Positions 1 through 11,865 of a stretch of 64,000 nucleotides of DNA are shown here, piece after piece. Within the stretch, counting starts at the first letter, position 1, and the number at the start of each line of letters is the position of its first letter. A program made the position numbers and the translations under genes. The stretch is from Neurospora tetraspora (Eukaryota; Ascomycota; Sordariomycetes; Sordariales; Sordariaceae), in NCBI RefSeq assembly GCF_033439725.1, contig NW_026944391.1, forward strand, positions 62,001 through 126,000, in the 5' to 3' direction. The notes under the pieces are model-generated. The model did no database searches. It was given only the letters and a program-made list of their open reading frames with translations, and was not told the origin of the DNA.

Positions 1-1212
1 GGATCGGGATGTCCTGACGATGTTGATTGGGAGGGTGAGGTCAGCCTGGTTGAGGATAGATGTCGAGGGGAAGATGTTCATCCATTCTAGAAGTCCATGT
101 TCAGCTTCAAAGTATCATGGATTCTCGGCCCGGGGATGCCAGTGGACGTCTGCCAGGGGTCGGCGGGCCACTGTCCAGCCGCAGTCTCGGGGCAGCCTTG
201 GCACTTGTCAATTCCACTTTGACGTTTCCTGTTCCTGGCGTGCCTTCTCAATCCATCCTAGTGTGCTGCGCGGCCACGGGCGCAGCAGAGGTACTTAGGT
301 GTATGTGCAGATACGGTGATAGGCAGGTACCGTCATTGAATGCTTTTATCAGGGGACTGCGGTCGTTCAGTGAATGGAACCTCAAGGTACTTGTGTGTCA
401 GAGAGTTTCCACTTTTTGACGCGCAGCAAAGCGGAATCAGCAGCGAGCAGTTTACGAACCGCCAAGGTATCTTACAATACGCGTACAGTATCCGGTGCAA
501 AGTCGGGCAGTGAGGCCCCACCTGCCGCACGTGAAACACGAGCGATCAGTGGCATCCCTGCGAGATCTTTGATGACATAAGCAAGTGGAAGCAGCCTCTC
601 AGCCCTGCGCCCGCTGCGTCCAGCTCCACATGTGCCTGCCGCGGCGGGTGACCCACTTGTCAAATGCCGGCCCCGTCGCGAGAGATGTGGAATCCAATTT
701 GTTCAGAAAGGGTACGTACCATACGTACCTCTAGCGGCGCGTCTCTGGAACCCGTTTTTGACGTACGTACTGCACGTCAAGCGCGCCCCTAGTTCCCGGT
801 CCCGCATAGCAGCAGGCCACGGCCGCGCAGTACTACCCAGCACTTCCAATTTCACAGGTTGCCCATTACGCAGTCTCGCAGTAGACGCGCCGCGACGGAA
901 ATCTGGACTTAACTTGGTCAACCGTTGCTTACCTATCACCAAGTCCACCACCACCACAAGAGTCCCCGGCTCTCTTGTCAGGCGACCAATTCATCATCAT
1001 CAAGTCGACCGAAAATTCAGTTCCAATTACTCGGGCTTCATATTCATCTCTTTAGCGGCAGCTCTTCCGGCCCTGTTACTGACAGTTAGCTTGGATACCT
1101 ACCGACCAACTCCCCACCGAGTCGACCTTTGGCTTGGTCTTCGAGACCACACCTCGCTTCCGTCTAAAGAATCGCCGTACCCATTGACCCATATTCGATA
1201 CCTATCGTCACG
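1..1212. other. Upstream region without a supported gene
   Basis: No reading frame here has the length, codon character or similarity of a real gene. The open frames on both strands overlap each other and encode no recognisable domain. The stretch most likely holds the end of a neighbouring transcription unit and the promoter and 5' leader of the DDT/PHD gene that starts at 1213. Repeated TACGTAC-like hexamers occur near 710-770. Confidence 0.5.
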
Positions 1213-3813
1213 ATGCCGACATCGCGCAAGCGGGCCCTCCAAGAGGCCGACACCAGCAACAATGCGCAACCTCCCAAGGAGCCATCCGTACTCCATCGCA
1301 TAAGGAATATGTGGCAGTTTGCCAACCTTTTCCAGTTCGTCCTCTTGTTCGGAAAGGCGCTTAAACTGGACGACAGTCTTGACATCGAGGTATGTCGGGA
1401 GATGCAACAGATTCACACTTGTTCCGAGCTGACATGTCCATTGCGCCAGGACCTCGAGGCCGAATGTCTAAAGCCAGGCTCAATGGTCCTCCAGGACATT
1501 GGCCTCGGTATTCTCAAGTTTCTCTCGTCCCATCGAGGCCTTACGTACGTCGACGTGATCCCCACGCCCCGACATCTGTCCCACCTCGTTTGCTTACAGA
1601 CATTAGCCACGATGTGTTCGAAGAGTACACCCGAAGACAGTTCCTTGCCAAAGCCCCCGAGAAAAATCCATTCGGAACCGAGGATCTGCCTACCAAGTTT
1701 GCCGACTTCGACGTCTTCACAAAGGTACGACTTTGTCTAACAACAGCCTTATGACACAAGATGATACTAACATTCGGTCTTTACTAGATCCGTGTACTCC
1801 AGCAAATGAGCCAGCTTGTCATGTGTACCCCCGAGCGCCTTCGCGAGAGGACAGAAGAGCAGAAAGATATGGACCAGACAAATTGGGTGCGCAGTATATC
1901 TCCATGTTTGACGGGCGCTTTGGTGCTAACGACATGTGTAGCGAATTGAACCATACGGATGGGACAGCGAAGATCGTACGTACTTCGTATTAGATGATAA
2001 CCGCATCTATCGATTGACCGAGGCCCCGGCCCCCGCTCCCAAACCCAAGAAGAACACCAAGAAGGCCAAGGCGGTCTCTCGAAGCAGCAAAAGACGTCGC
2101 GTCTCGGCAGCGGTCAGTGAGGATGGCGATGCTGGCGACGAGGACTCTGTGACAGGGCAACCAGACGGGCCTGAAGATGACGATCTTGGCGGAATGAAAT
2201 GGGAATGCCTCGCCGTCTCCTTAGACGAGGTTCGTCAATTCCTAGCCACTATCCAGAAATCGAAGGATCCGAATGAGAAGATTCTGCGCGAACAAATCCA
2301 GGACCATCTCGTCCCTATTCTCGAAAAACAAGAGGAGTCCAAAAAGCGCAAACAGCTACAACGAGAGAAAGAACTTCAGGCACTGGAGAAGATGGCGCAC
2401 GCAAAACGATCCAGCCGTATTGCCGGCAAGCTAGAGCAACAGAAGGCGGAAGAACAGGCTCGGGAAGAGGAACGCAAGCGGCGAGAAGAGGAGGCTGCCA
2501 GGCGAAAAGAAGAGCAACGGCAAGCCAAGATGGAGAGGGAGAGGGAGCGTCGACTTATGTCAAGAGAAGAGCGAGTGAAAGAGCGAGAGATTCGCCGTCT
2601 TCAGGCTGAAGAAGAGCTGGCGCAATTGTCCGAGGACAGCAAATCCGTCGGCTCAGGACCCGGCCGCATGTCGGAGCGGCACCGACAAGCAGCGATTGAG
2701 AAGAACAGGAGAGCTCTACAGGAGCTGCAAGACGAGGAAGATGACTGGATATTTGATTGCATCTGCGGCGTCTATGGGCAGGTCGATGACGGAACACATA
2801 GCGTTGCCTGCGAGAGGTGCAATGTCTGGCAGCACAGCAAATGCCTTGGTATTGCCGAAAAGGACGCTGAGCAAGAAGATTTCCATTTCATCTGCAGCTC
2901 TTGTCGCCGAAGCGAGGCAGAGAAACCCCAACAACCCCGGGTTATCAAGCTGAAGGTCAACCGCCATGCTTCATCGTCCCCTCCTCCTCAGCAGGCGGTC
3001 AGTGGCATCTCCCAGTCTCCAGCTGGCCGGTCACAGCTTGTTGTCGAGCTCGAGGCTCGGGCGACGTCTGGATCGTCTACCGATCGTAGTAGCGAGGAGA
3101 ACCCGCGCTCTGGGTCTCAGGATAGCCCATCGGGGCAACAAGAGGCAGGGACCGAACCAACCAATCTTCCCGGTGAGAAGGAGGGTGCGGCAAGACCGGT
3201 CACTGCGACGGGGTCTGTTGGGCATTCGCCAGGGCGACGGGAGATGAACCCATTTTCATCGCCGCATCCCACTCTGTCTCCTCCCAACCAGTCACCCGGC
3301 AAGTTGAGAGCATATGACAGCATATTTGACCATTCTGCCCCCTCTCCTGCTGTCGGCCGCGAAAAGTCGGCGCACCTCAGAGAGGAGGGCTCATTGCCTG
3401 TGTTGCCGCCCCCTGCCGGAAACGGTCGTTGGGCCTCGCCCTCAAAGCAACCGCAACGGCCGTCATCGCCTCTAGGAACAAAGAGCTCTCCTGCCGCAGG
3501 CGCCAGAATAGTGAGCACGCCATTGCCACAACTGACCCCTGTGCAATCCGATCCCCACGCCCGGAATGGAGTCATCGACCGGTCATCACCCTTACCGCCC
3601 GCCCGCGGAGGGCTATCGCCAACCAAGCATTCGCCGCCTGTACCGCCGCGCCATCAGGTGAACGGCTCTGCCAGTGCTGGTGCTTCCCCATCGGGGACTG
3701 GTCGCGCCGCTCCAGTCTTCCCCCCTTCGGCAGCCCTTGCCCCTTCCCCTCAACAGCAAAATTTGGCACCGCCGATGAAGCCGGTAAAGCCTGTTGAGCC
3801 GGCGAAACCGTAG
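1213..3813 (+). CDS. DDT/WHIM/PHD-finger chromatin protein (RSF1-like)
   Basis: Five exons: 1213-1389, 1450-1544, 1607-1724, 1788-1886 and 1942-3813, giving 786 residues. Introns have GTATGT, GTACGT, GTACGA and GTGCGC donors; a TACTAAC-like branch site is visible in the third and GCTAAC in the fourth. Residues about 30-100 look like a DDT domain. WHIM-type text follows, ending in EPYGWDSEDRTYFVLDDNR near residues 165-183. A long Lys/Glu/Arg coiled coil covers about 245-395. A C4HC3 PHD finger lies at about 434-485 (CICG, CERC, WQHSKC, CSSC). The last 300 residues are Ser/Pro-rich and look disordered. In known families DDT plus WHIM binds ISWI-type remodellers and linker DNA, and the PHD finger reads histone H3 tails, so a nuclear role in chromatin remodelling is inferred. 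RSF1/CECR2-like proteins are the nearest animal architecture; the exact fungal name is not known to me. Confidence 0.85.
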
Positions 3814-6800
3814 CCACAAACATAGGATGGACCGATGCGTTAGTCATATTCATTGCCAGCTCAAGGTTGAATGACTCCCCTGGTGGCCACAGGTAGAAAA
3901 ATAAAAAAAATAAAAAACAAGATAAAAAAAGAAGAAGAATCAGATGAACACAAGCTAGTGGCAGGTTTTGCACTGCCATTTGTGCCAAGTCATGGAAGCT
4001 ACAAAATAGTGGTGTTCGACATTCGGCTATTTTTTCCCTTTGGAGGGACGCCGAGAACTGCTCAAAGAAGTGATCGAGGGGCCAGCGAAGCCTCCCGCAG
4101 ACTGAGAGTCCGCGGTGGCCTCTCGGGCCCTTGGGTCGGGACCGATAGAAGTCAATCTTCTTTGACATGAATTGTCAGAGTCGGAATCGAGGGGTTGGCC
4201 CGTCAAGGTCGGACTTCTTGCGTAGTATATGCATTCTTGTATCTACACAGGCAGGTATTCTCTGTAAATCACAGGTCAGCATCATTAGTGTAGATGGATA
4301 GATACAAAATGAAATGGACGTCATGAGAAGAGGGTGATGATGATGGCAGTCCTTGGGATTACCAAGATATCTGTCATGTCGGGTCCCAGACACCGGAATT
4401 ACCGGGAAGTGGAACACATCAGCACGATGGTCTTACTGAGTGAGCATGTTCAGTTCGTTATGAGACCGCGTATTGAAACACCGACACTGTCATGAAGAGG
4501 ATGGTGAGAAGTGATAGATTGTCCTCATAGCCGATAGCTCGCAGGAACAGCTGGCTTGGGCTGGGTGTGGATTCAGGGGTCCTGGCCAGCTAGGATGATG
4601 AGATGTCCAAGATATTTGTTTTGTCGATATTTCTCAACGCTTCGCGATATCACTGCCGTCCCCAGCCCAGCACCACTCAACCTGTAGCTGGGAGGTATGT
4701 GATGGGCACTTGCCGTGATGCTTATCGTCCGACTCACGAGAGATGCCGTCTATTTCAAACTTGCGTTCTTTTTGTTAACTCCCGTCCTCCTAATTTTTCT
4801 GGAATGCATCTGGAGTTAGACAGAAGGGATCGCCCTTGAAATCCCACGTGCTTCCAGCTCCATTGAGTTTGCGTAGGCCGAGCATCTTGTTGATGATGGA
4901 AAAGAGATGCTCACCTTACCCTATTCACATGTGCTTATGCTATTGGCTAGCTGCCGTATAATCCCCCCTTTTGGCTCCATTGAGAAACAGATCCATGGGG
5001 GTTCCCTTTGATCTATCGCGTGTCCCCCTTCCGCCTTTTCAGTCCTCACGTAGGTTTCAAAGCCAAGTCTCTCGCTTCAAGGTTAGCCTTGCCCAGCGAT
5101 TGACATTCGCTCCAAACAGAAGCGAGCTAGAATCCGGTGCCTTAGACATGGGCAAGGGGTGGGAAGGGAAATGCTAGTGATGCAGCTACCCGACGCCATC
5201 TTTGGAGTTTATCGACATCCCTCCAGTGAAATTGTCTACCAAGTTTTCCTTTGCTTGCTTCCTCCCCTCGACAGGGGTCCGTAGCAGAGCGGCGCAAGAT
5301 ATTTCAGATTCCGCACTGCCAAACATGCGCTGTTAGTTGAAGATTGATTTGTGCACGTTGGAAGGGAGGGTGGACTAGAATGCACATCCAACATGTTCCG
5401 TGCCTTCGCCCCCAACAGCGGGATGGCAGGCTGATCATCTATCCAACCCACCTACCTACCTCTACACACATCATCTACACCGTAGTTTATGGCATGCATA
5501 CTAACTCCCCTGGATGCCAGATCTGGGATGCAAACTTGGCTTCCATGGCTTGCTTGGCTTGCATACATGGTAGCGGGAAGGGTCAAAAAATCATAATAAT
5601 ACCACAAATCCTGGTTCTTCTCAGCCTCCATCCCTGGGATTCTAGGGCGTATCGAACCTCCCTCCCTTCCTGATCTTGACCTTGGCAAAAAAGATGCAAC
5701 TGATGACCGCGCCCAACGCCAGTCATGTGCCAACCACGGGACGGAGATTGGGAGTCGACACTCAAGATAGATAGCAGCACCACCTTGTTAGCCCGCTCCC
5801 CGGATCTGGACGTAACACTTGCTCCGATGAAAGAAATTCGCAACGCCATGAGGTCCCTTAGCGGCAGGTTACTAAGTACCTGCCCATGCCGTTTCCGGGA
5901 GTTGCCGGCACATTCCAGTCGAGCACTTTTGGACCCTCAACCAAGCCGCCCTCTCCTCGGTGAACACTCCCAGTTTTCCCACTTGCCGCACTTGCGAGCG
6001 TACTGTAGTTTGTAGAAATCGCACCGTATTCAAGCCCTCTTTCCCACCACTGTATGCCACTTTCGAAATTGGGACTCCTCAGGTCCTCAGGACAGACAAG
6101 CCCCGGAGATGGTTGCGGCGTTCGTTCGTCGGCTGGATGCTCGAACCCGTGGAGCAGAACCAAACAGTCCATGGCCAGGGACCCCAGAGAGACTGTAGAA
6201 TCTAGAGCCTCACTGGCACGAAAAGGGTCCTCCCCCCATCTGCCATCCCATCCCTCCCCTTCAAGTTTTTGCTGCCGGCTCACTAACCCTACAGCTTGTC
6301 TGCTCCCCGGAATCCGGGACCGGCCAAGAACAGTTGGTCGAGGCTCTGCGATCCCTGTGACGCAACGGCTCAATGCCTCTGTAAATAGACATGACCATGG
6401 ATCATTTTCCAGGTGGCTACCGCTCTTCCCATTCAGATCCCTTCCCTGGGCACGGGTACGTCAGGTTTGCCAGGTCTCCGTAGAGCAACTCGCTCCCACA
6501 CGGCAGCCCACCCCCCCCTACCCCCTCCCCATGATGTTGCCCGTGTTTGCCCTCTCAGAGAGTTCCCTGAACTTCGCCCAGGTGGCTCTTCCGAAAGCAG
6601 CGTTCTCCTGGATGCGGCAAGAAGTACGATCGTAGACCAACCGCACCTCCAGCTTGTTAACAATGTCTAATAAAGAAGTCATGAATAAATACATGCTCGT
6701 GGTCTCCCCGCCTTTCTTCTTTCTCTCGTGTGTGCCCCATCAAAAGAGTGCTGCTCTGTCCAAGCCAACAAAGGTAGTCTCTCCTCGCACCCCCTTTTTC

Positions 6801-7533
6801 CTCCATATCGTTCAGCGAGCGCGGGAGACACAGATCACAGCCGGTCAACAAGCATCTAGCCACTTATCTCCCATACGCAGCGACCTGTGTCTGTCCTGCG
6901 GCCGAGCTCTCGCAAACAAAGAAAGGAGGATAGGTACCGCAATCTCCTCCAGCACACAACGCGAACCAGCCCAGAGACACCATCCCAGACAACTGCATCT
7001 GCATCGTCCTGCAAGACCGGCTAGAATTCCGGGAGTGGTTGGAAAACAGCGGTAAAGGTGTTCGAACAGACGGACGCACCACCTCGACATCTCCTTCTCC
7101 ATCGGCATCCAAGAAGCCCGACATTTCTTCCAACCTGAGAGGGAATTCCGATTGGGAAAAAAAAAAGGGCTTGTTTGTAAGAAGACAGAAGAGACAGATA
7201 GGAAAGGCATCTCATCCTTGCTAGGAAACGAACAGTTGCAACAACTCTTCGCTTTGCCCATGTCCAAAGCCCGAAACAGCTCGATATATATCACTCCTGT
7301 TCCGGTACCAGTAACCGGATCACTTCCTCTTTGGTCATCCACTCCACGAGTTATCCACTAGGACAACAACAAAAACAACAAGCCTTGATATCAACAAGAG
7401 CAGCTGGTCTCAGAAAGTCCATTGCTTTAGAAGAAGAAGAAGAAGACGACGACGACGACATAATCGGGCCCAGACGATCAGGAACCAAGAGTACCAAACG
7501 ACGACATCGACCCAAATTGCATATTCTCTCGCA
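3814..7533. other. Long intergenic region and probable 5' leader of the HMG-box gene
   Basis: This 3.7-kb stretch has no gene I can support. Competing open frames on both strands (for example 5858-6373 minus and 6054-6635 plus) overlap and show no domain. An A-rich tract lies at 3895-3945. A GAA/GAC triplet run at about 7428-7458 lies just upstream of the HMG gene. Developmental regulators of filamentous fungi often have long promoters and leaders with upstream ATGs. Several ATGs occur between 6600 and 7500, so upstream-ORF control is possible but not shown. Confidence 0.5.
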
Positions 7534-9636
7534 ATGGATAGAAGCACTCCACCTTCAGCTGCCCCATCTGGGATAAGTCTTCATCATGACTATGTTCAAC
7601 AACACCACCCAATGACCTTCCCGTCACAAATATTGGAGAGTATGGCGCCAGTGCCTTTCCAGACACATTCGCAACCAGGGACAAGATATGGGACACCGGT
7701 TCCCCATCCTTTATCCCACTCTCAGAGTTTTGATACCGGACTCCAGCAACAGTACCAGCGTGCCATCAGCGTCCAACCTGTAAGAGAGACATCACATCTC
7801 CCCCCATCATGGCGGTGTTGTGTCCATGATATGCTGACATAAGTTGGGAAAATCCAGCAATATCACAACCAGTTGTACGGGCAAGATAGCAGCCCCTATG
7901 GCCCTATCCCCGAGGTAAACTCTTTCCCAATCTGGCTTGAACTGGGGTTGTGAGTGGACGCTAACGTGGTACCGTACCCCTTTCAGCCCTACAGCACTCC
8001 GGCGACGTCCCCACCGACACCGGCACGACATGCCGAGTTGATGAACAGCAACCACCGAAACTCTCCCCTCAGGAACCTGACTCGGAGCTCCAAGATCGAG
8101 AAGAAGGCGCCAAGGAAAAAGAAGTCGTCAACGGATTCGAAGAAGCTCGAGGGCAAAGTAGCAGCCCTACTGCTCGACAAGCCACTAAGCCAGCAAAAAG
8201 TTCCCGAAGACTTGGTGCTGACCAACATGGAGGAATACGTGAACCGAGGGAAGGACGTGCGACAACGGGAGGTGGAGAGCGGCAAGAACCCGGGCAAAGT
8301 CAAGCGGCCGATGAACGCCTTCATGCTGTACCGCAAGACGTACCAGGGCGTGGCCAAGGGCTGGGCGGACGAGCACAACCACCAGGTGGTGTCGCGGGTG
8401 TGCGGCATGAGCTGGCCGATGGAGCCGGAGCAGGTGCGGGAGCAGTTCAAGGCGTGGGCCGAGAAGGAGCGCGAGAACCACCAGCTGGCGTTCCCGGACT
8501 ACAAGTTCACGCCCACCAAGCCGTCCAAGGCGCCCAAGTACAAGGACGGCAACGAGAGCGACTGCTCGGACCCCGAATGGGACCCCACCGGCAGTATCAG
8601 GTCGCGAGCCCTAACGCGCGCTCGCTCGCTGACAAGGGCATCCAGCGATGACTTTGACGATCATCCGCAGTATGTCATGGGCCGCTTGACCTATCCGCCT
8701 TATGGGGGGTACTCGGCGGGTATGCATAACACGATGGCAGCCCTTGCCGGGCACCGGTCGGCCTTTGAGTATTCCAACCCGGGCAAGGCCATACCGGCGC
8801 CGTATGAGCATCACACCGGGGTGCTACGGGACGGGTCGTACTATGAGGCGCAGGTGCACACGCCGCCGACGAGACATCTTCATCATGGCATGTCGGTTGA
8901 GGACATTGTGATGCGTAGGACGCCATCGCCGACCATGGCCTACTCTGGGGGACATGCCCACGGGCTCTCTATGTCCAACACTGGTGGTGCCCACGACTTG
9001 CTTCAGTACAGCCAGCCCATGTTTACCGATCACTTCACTGCCAGCCCGGCGAAGTATGACCTCCCAACGCAGCAGTCACAGCTGTTGAAGCAGGAGCACT
9101 ACGACCACCAACATGAGCAGAAGTACGACCCGCATCTGGAGCAAAAGTACCACCACCATAGTCATGACTCGCAGCACGAGCACAAGTACGACCCCCACCA
9201 CCATGAGCACAAGTACCATATGCTCGACGAACCGCGCATCGACCCATCGCTAGAGAATGTGTACACGACCTCGGCCGGAGCAGGCATTCACAGCATGACT
9301 GGCAATGACGGCGGCAGTGACAGCAAAAACAGCATGACACAGGCGACCACCTCGTCGACGCAGAGCGCATGGCAGCCCAACACATTGGGATCCTCCGGGG
9401 GAGCAGGGCCCATGGCGTCGGGGGCTGATAGCGACAACGGCAGTGGCAGCCAGTTTGTCGACAGCTCCTGGCTCGAGGACGAGCACATGCGGGCGCTGAG
9501 CGGGGGTAACTGGCATGTGGAAAGCGTGGACCCTCCGCTTCCGGACGGCAGCCACTTTGACACGAGCTGGATGATGGACCAGCCCGCTGTAGCTGACGCG
9601 GTCGTCAAGACGGAGCTGGTCAGCCACACGCCGTGA
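7534..9636 (+). CDS. fmf-1: HMG-box transcription factor, Ste11/FMF-1/PaHMG5 type
   Basis: Three exons, 7534-7779, 7858-7914 and 7987-9636, encode 650 residues. The introns of 78 and 72 bp have GTAAGA and GTAAAC donors and CAG acceptors. The HMG box lies at about residues 204-285: it opens with KRPMNAFMLYRKTYQ, continues with a MSW segment, and ends with FPDYKFTPTKPSK. This matches the MATA-HMG class of S. pombe Ste11, N. crassa FMF-1 and Podospora PaHMG5. A basic KKAPRKKKSS stretch before the box may be a nuclear signal. The tail carries a His-rich repeat with four [EQ/EH]KY units (about 9110-9225) and an acidic Ser-rich end. Family members control mating-type gene expression and sexual fertility. 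The N terminus is Gln/Pro-rich. Placement in this family is firm; one-to-one orthology with fmf-1 is inferred. Confidence 0.8.
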
Positions 9637-10763
9637 ACGATCGTCGTCACGGGTACAGTAACCACCTGGATGGACCCATGTCAGTTAATGTTTTTAGATG
9701 TTGATGCTATCTTGGGAAGCGGAGGCACTGCCACAATGGCGTGGTTAAGGGAGGCCGCTCTCTCTCTCTCTCTCTCTTGTTGGGATTCGGAGTTTGGGAA
9801 ACCAGGTTGCGAGGTCAGGAGTTAGAATTGGAATGAGAACGGGACAGGATCAAGGATGAATTACAATCATGGGTACAGGAAACGGAACGGGCACAAATTT
9901 TGGAATTGGGGATTGGAAATTGGGATTGGGAAACAGGCATTGGATGAATCATGGATGGAGAAAGATACCTTGGATACCACAACCACACCCTCTTGGATAG
10001 AGACCCTGTATGTTTACCACATGGCGCAAACACACCATTGTATTTTGAGGCTTTGAGGCTTGAGGTTTGTGTGCTCGGGACCGAAGTGTGCCCGGCATCT
10101 CTCGATCTGGTTTTCTTATTGTACTAGTAGACCGTATCTGAATGTAGACAAAACTCACCGAGTCATGGCAGCAAACAATTTACACCATGTACTGTATGTC
10201 GTGCGCGTTATCTTAAACATGCTCATCTGTAGGTTTTCCTGTGGTTCAATCTCCGGTCATGATTAGTCAATTCATCATCAAGTAAATAAATAAACATGAT
10301 GCGGTGGAGGTGGCTGTGGTGCTAGGCGGGAGTTTCCGCGTTGAAAGTGAGTGACGACGACAAGCACGGCGGCCGCGACGTTTCCGGCATGTGGTTGTAA
10401 AGATCAAGGGTTGTGACTTGGAGTTGAAGTCATCTTCTCCCTGCGAATCCATGGAGCCGCAATTGGCACCCTAGCACCGGCTGACGTGCGATACCACCCT
10501 ATAGCCCCGCTTGCACAGCTGAGCTTAGTAGCTGCATACAATGATACAAATGCCTTTTTCCTGCATACTAATGTATGGTTTCAGCAGGTTACACACGGTA
10601 CCTTGTAGCTTTGGACGTCAACATCCAGCACTTGACATCGACATCCATCATCTACATTCCAGACACCTCTACGGCCACAGCACCTGCAATCGAATCTGCC
10701 CGTCGCAACCACCCAATTTTCGACGCCTCTTACGCTGCGATTGTATCTTGAACAACGTCAATC
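9637..10763. other. Intergenic region between the HMG gene and EMC5
   Basis: This holds the 3' tail of the HMG gene and the promoter of EMC5. A CT dinucleotide run lies at 9757-9778, followed at about 9895-9940 by a G/T-rich near-repeat of GGATTGG units. No coding frame with support was found. Confidence 0.55.
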
Positions 10764-11319
10764 ATGACGTGGATATCCAAAACCATCACCGTCTTTGGCG
10801 GCCTTCTCCTCGCCCATGCGTAAGCATCCCTCCCTTCCTCGCCCCCAATCGCGTCGGACCCCTGTCTGCTACAAAGCCTACTCTACCCTACTCTGACCGG
10901 TTCGGATCTAACAATTGCGCGCAAAATACAGATGCTACTCGGCCCAAGAGCACGCAGCACTGCAATCCTTCAAGGCGGCGGCCACGAGCACACTCACCTC
11001 GTCCACTCCTCCAGTCGCATCGTCGCTGCCCGTGGACATTGCCATCGAGACCATTGTCGCGACTCTAGTTATCGTGCTTGGTCTGGTTCTGGGAACGCGC
11101 CCGCTGCGGCCGATTCAATGGCGCGTCTGGGCCGGCAAGATTGAGCGGGAAGGGGAGGAGGGCTTCTTGGGCAACAACGGAGAGGTGGAAAAGGACTACA
11201 TGGGCAACCCCTTCAGCTATCTGGAGTCCAGGCCCAGCTTTGTCGACATCCGAAGGCAGCGAAAAGAGTTTGCTGAATGGGTCAAGAACGGTGGCAGCGA
11301 TGCCGGTGGGAAGAAGTGA
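10764..11319 (+). CDS. emc5: ER membrane protein complex subunit 5 (EMC5/MMgT family)
   Basis: Two exons, 10764-10819 and 10932-11319, encode 147 residues. The 112-bp intron (GTAAGC...TACAG) splits the codon of Ala19. The first exon supplies exactly the N-terminal hydrophobic segment (MTWISKTITVFGGLLLAHA). The second membrane span lies at about residues 48-72 (IETIVATLVIVLGLVLG). Between them is the conserved ACYSAQEH segment. The C-terminal half is cytosolic and charged, with an NPFSYLESRPSFVDIR-like motif typical of fungal members. EMC5 is a core membrane subunit of the EMC insertase, which places tail-anchored and polytopic proteins into the ER membrane. Length and the two-span topology match the family. 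The first codon lies in a clean context with no competing ATG in frame. Confidence 0.88.
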
Positions 11320-11865
11320 AGAGCCCATAGGACGGGATTCAATCGGAGACTCACGACCTACGTTGAGTTGGTGCTATAATCCAGGCCATGGGGTGCATGC
11401 ATAGTTGTGGTTCAAAGTGAAGAGCATATTGTTAAGGCTTTAGCGAGCCATCTACCTTATTTGGGCTCCTGTGACGGTGGAGTAGATGCCTCATATCTAG
11501 CTCCACGACTGCTCAAAGTGCTCCTTCCCAAGTTGTGTGGCCAGGATGGTAGGATAGTTCCTGCCTTGAGCGGCCTTGCTGGTGACAAATCATCCACAAG
11601 GAGGCGTCGACTCCCGTCTTCACAAAAGTTTTTTTCATCGAAAGGAGTAGAATCTAACACACACTTCTTCAATTTCCCTTCAAGTAATGATTTTATTTTA
11701 CTTATAGGTGCTGACGGCGCCCATCCTTATCTAGCAGCTATTACCAGCATATGGTATCCTGTCCATTGTTTATTCCCTTCCGCGACCCCAGCTCCGTTTT
11801 TCTTCACTCTTCACCTCTCTCGTCGATACCACCAATGAGGGTGTTAGGGTGTCAACCTCCTGACT
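11320..11865. other. Intergenic region upstream of MSH5
   Basis: A 143-codon open frame (11407-11838) fills much of this spacer but has no recognisable domain and probably reflects chance. The stretch presumably carries the EMC5 3' end and the MSH5 promoter. Confidence 0.45.

Noticed and set aside
5858-6635. Two overlapping frames of 171 (minus) and 193 (plus) codons in the long gap
   Set aside because: They overlap on opposite strands, have no domain, and neither has fungal-type introns or a plausible N terminus.
11407-11838. 143-codon plus-strand frame before MSH5
   Set aside because: No conserved motif; sits in the presumed MSH5 promoter and ends just before the MSH5 start.
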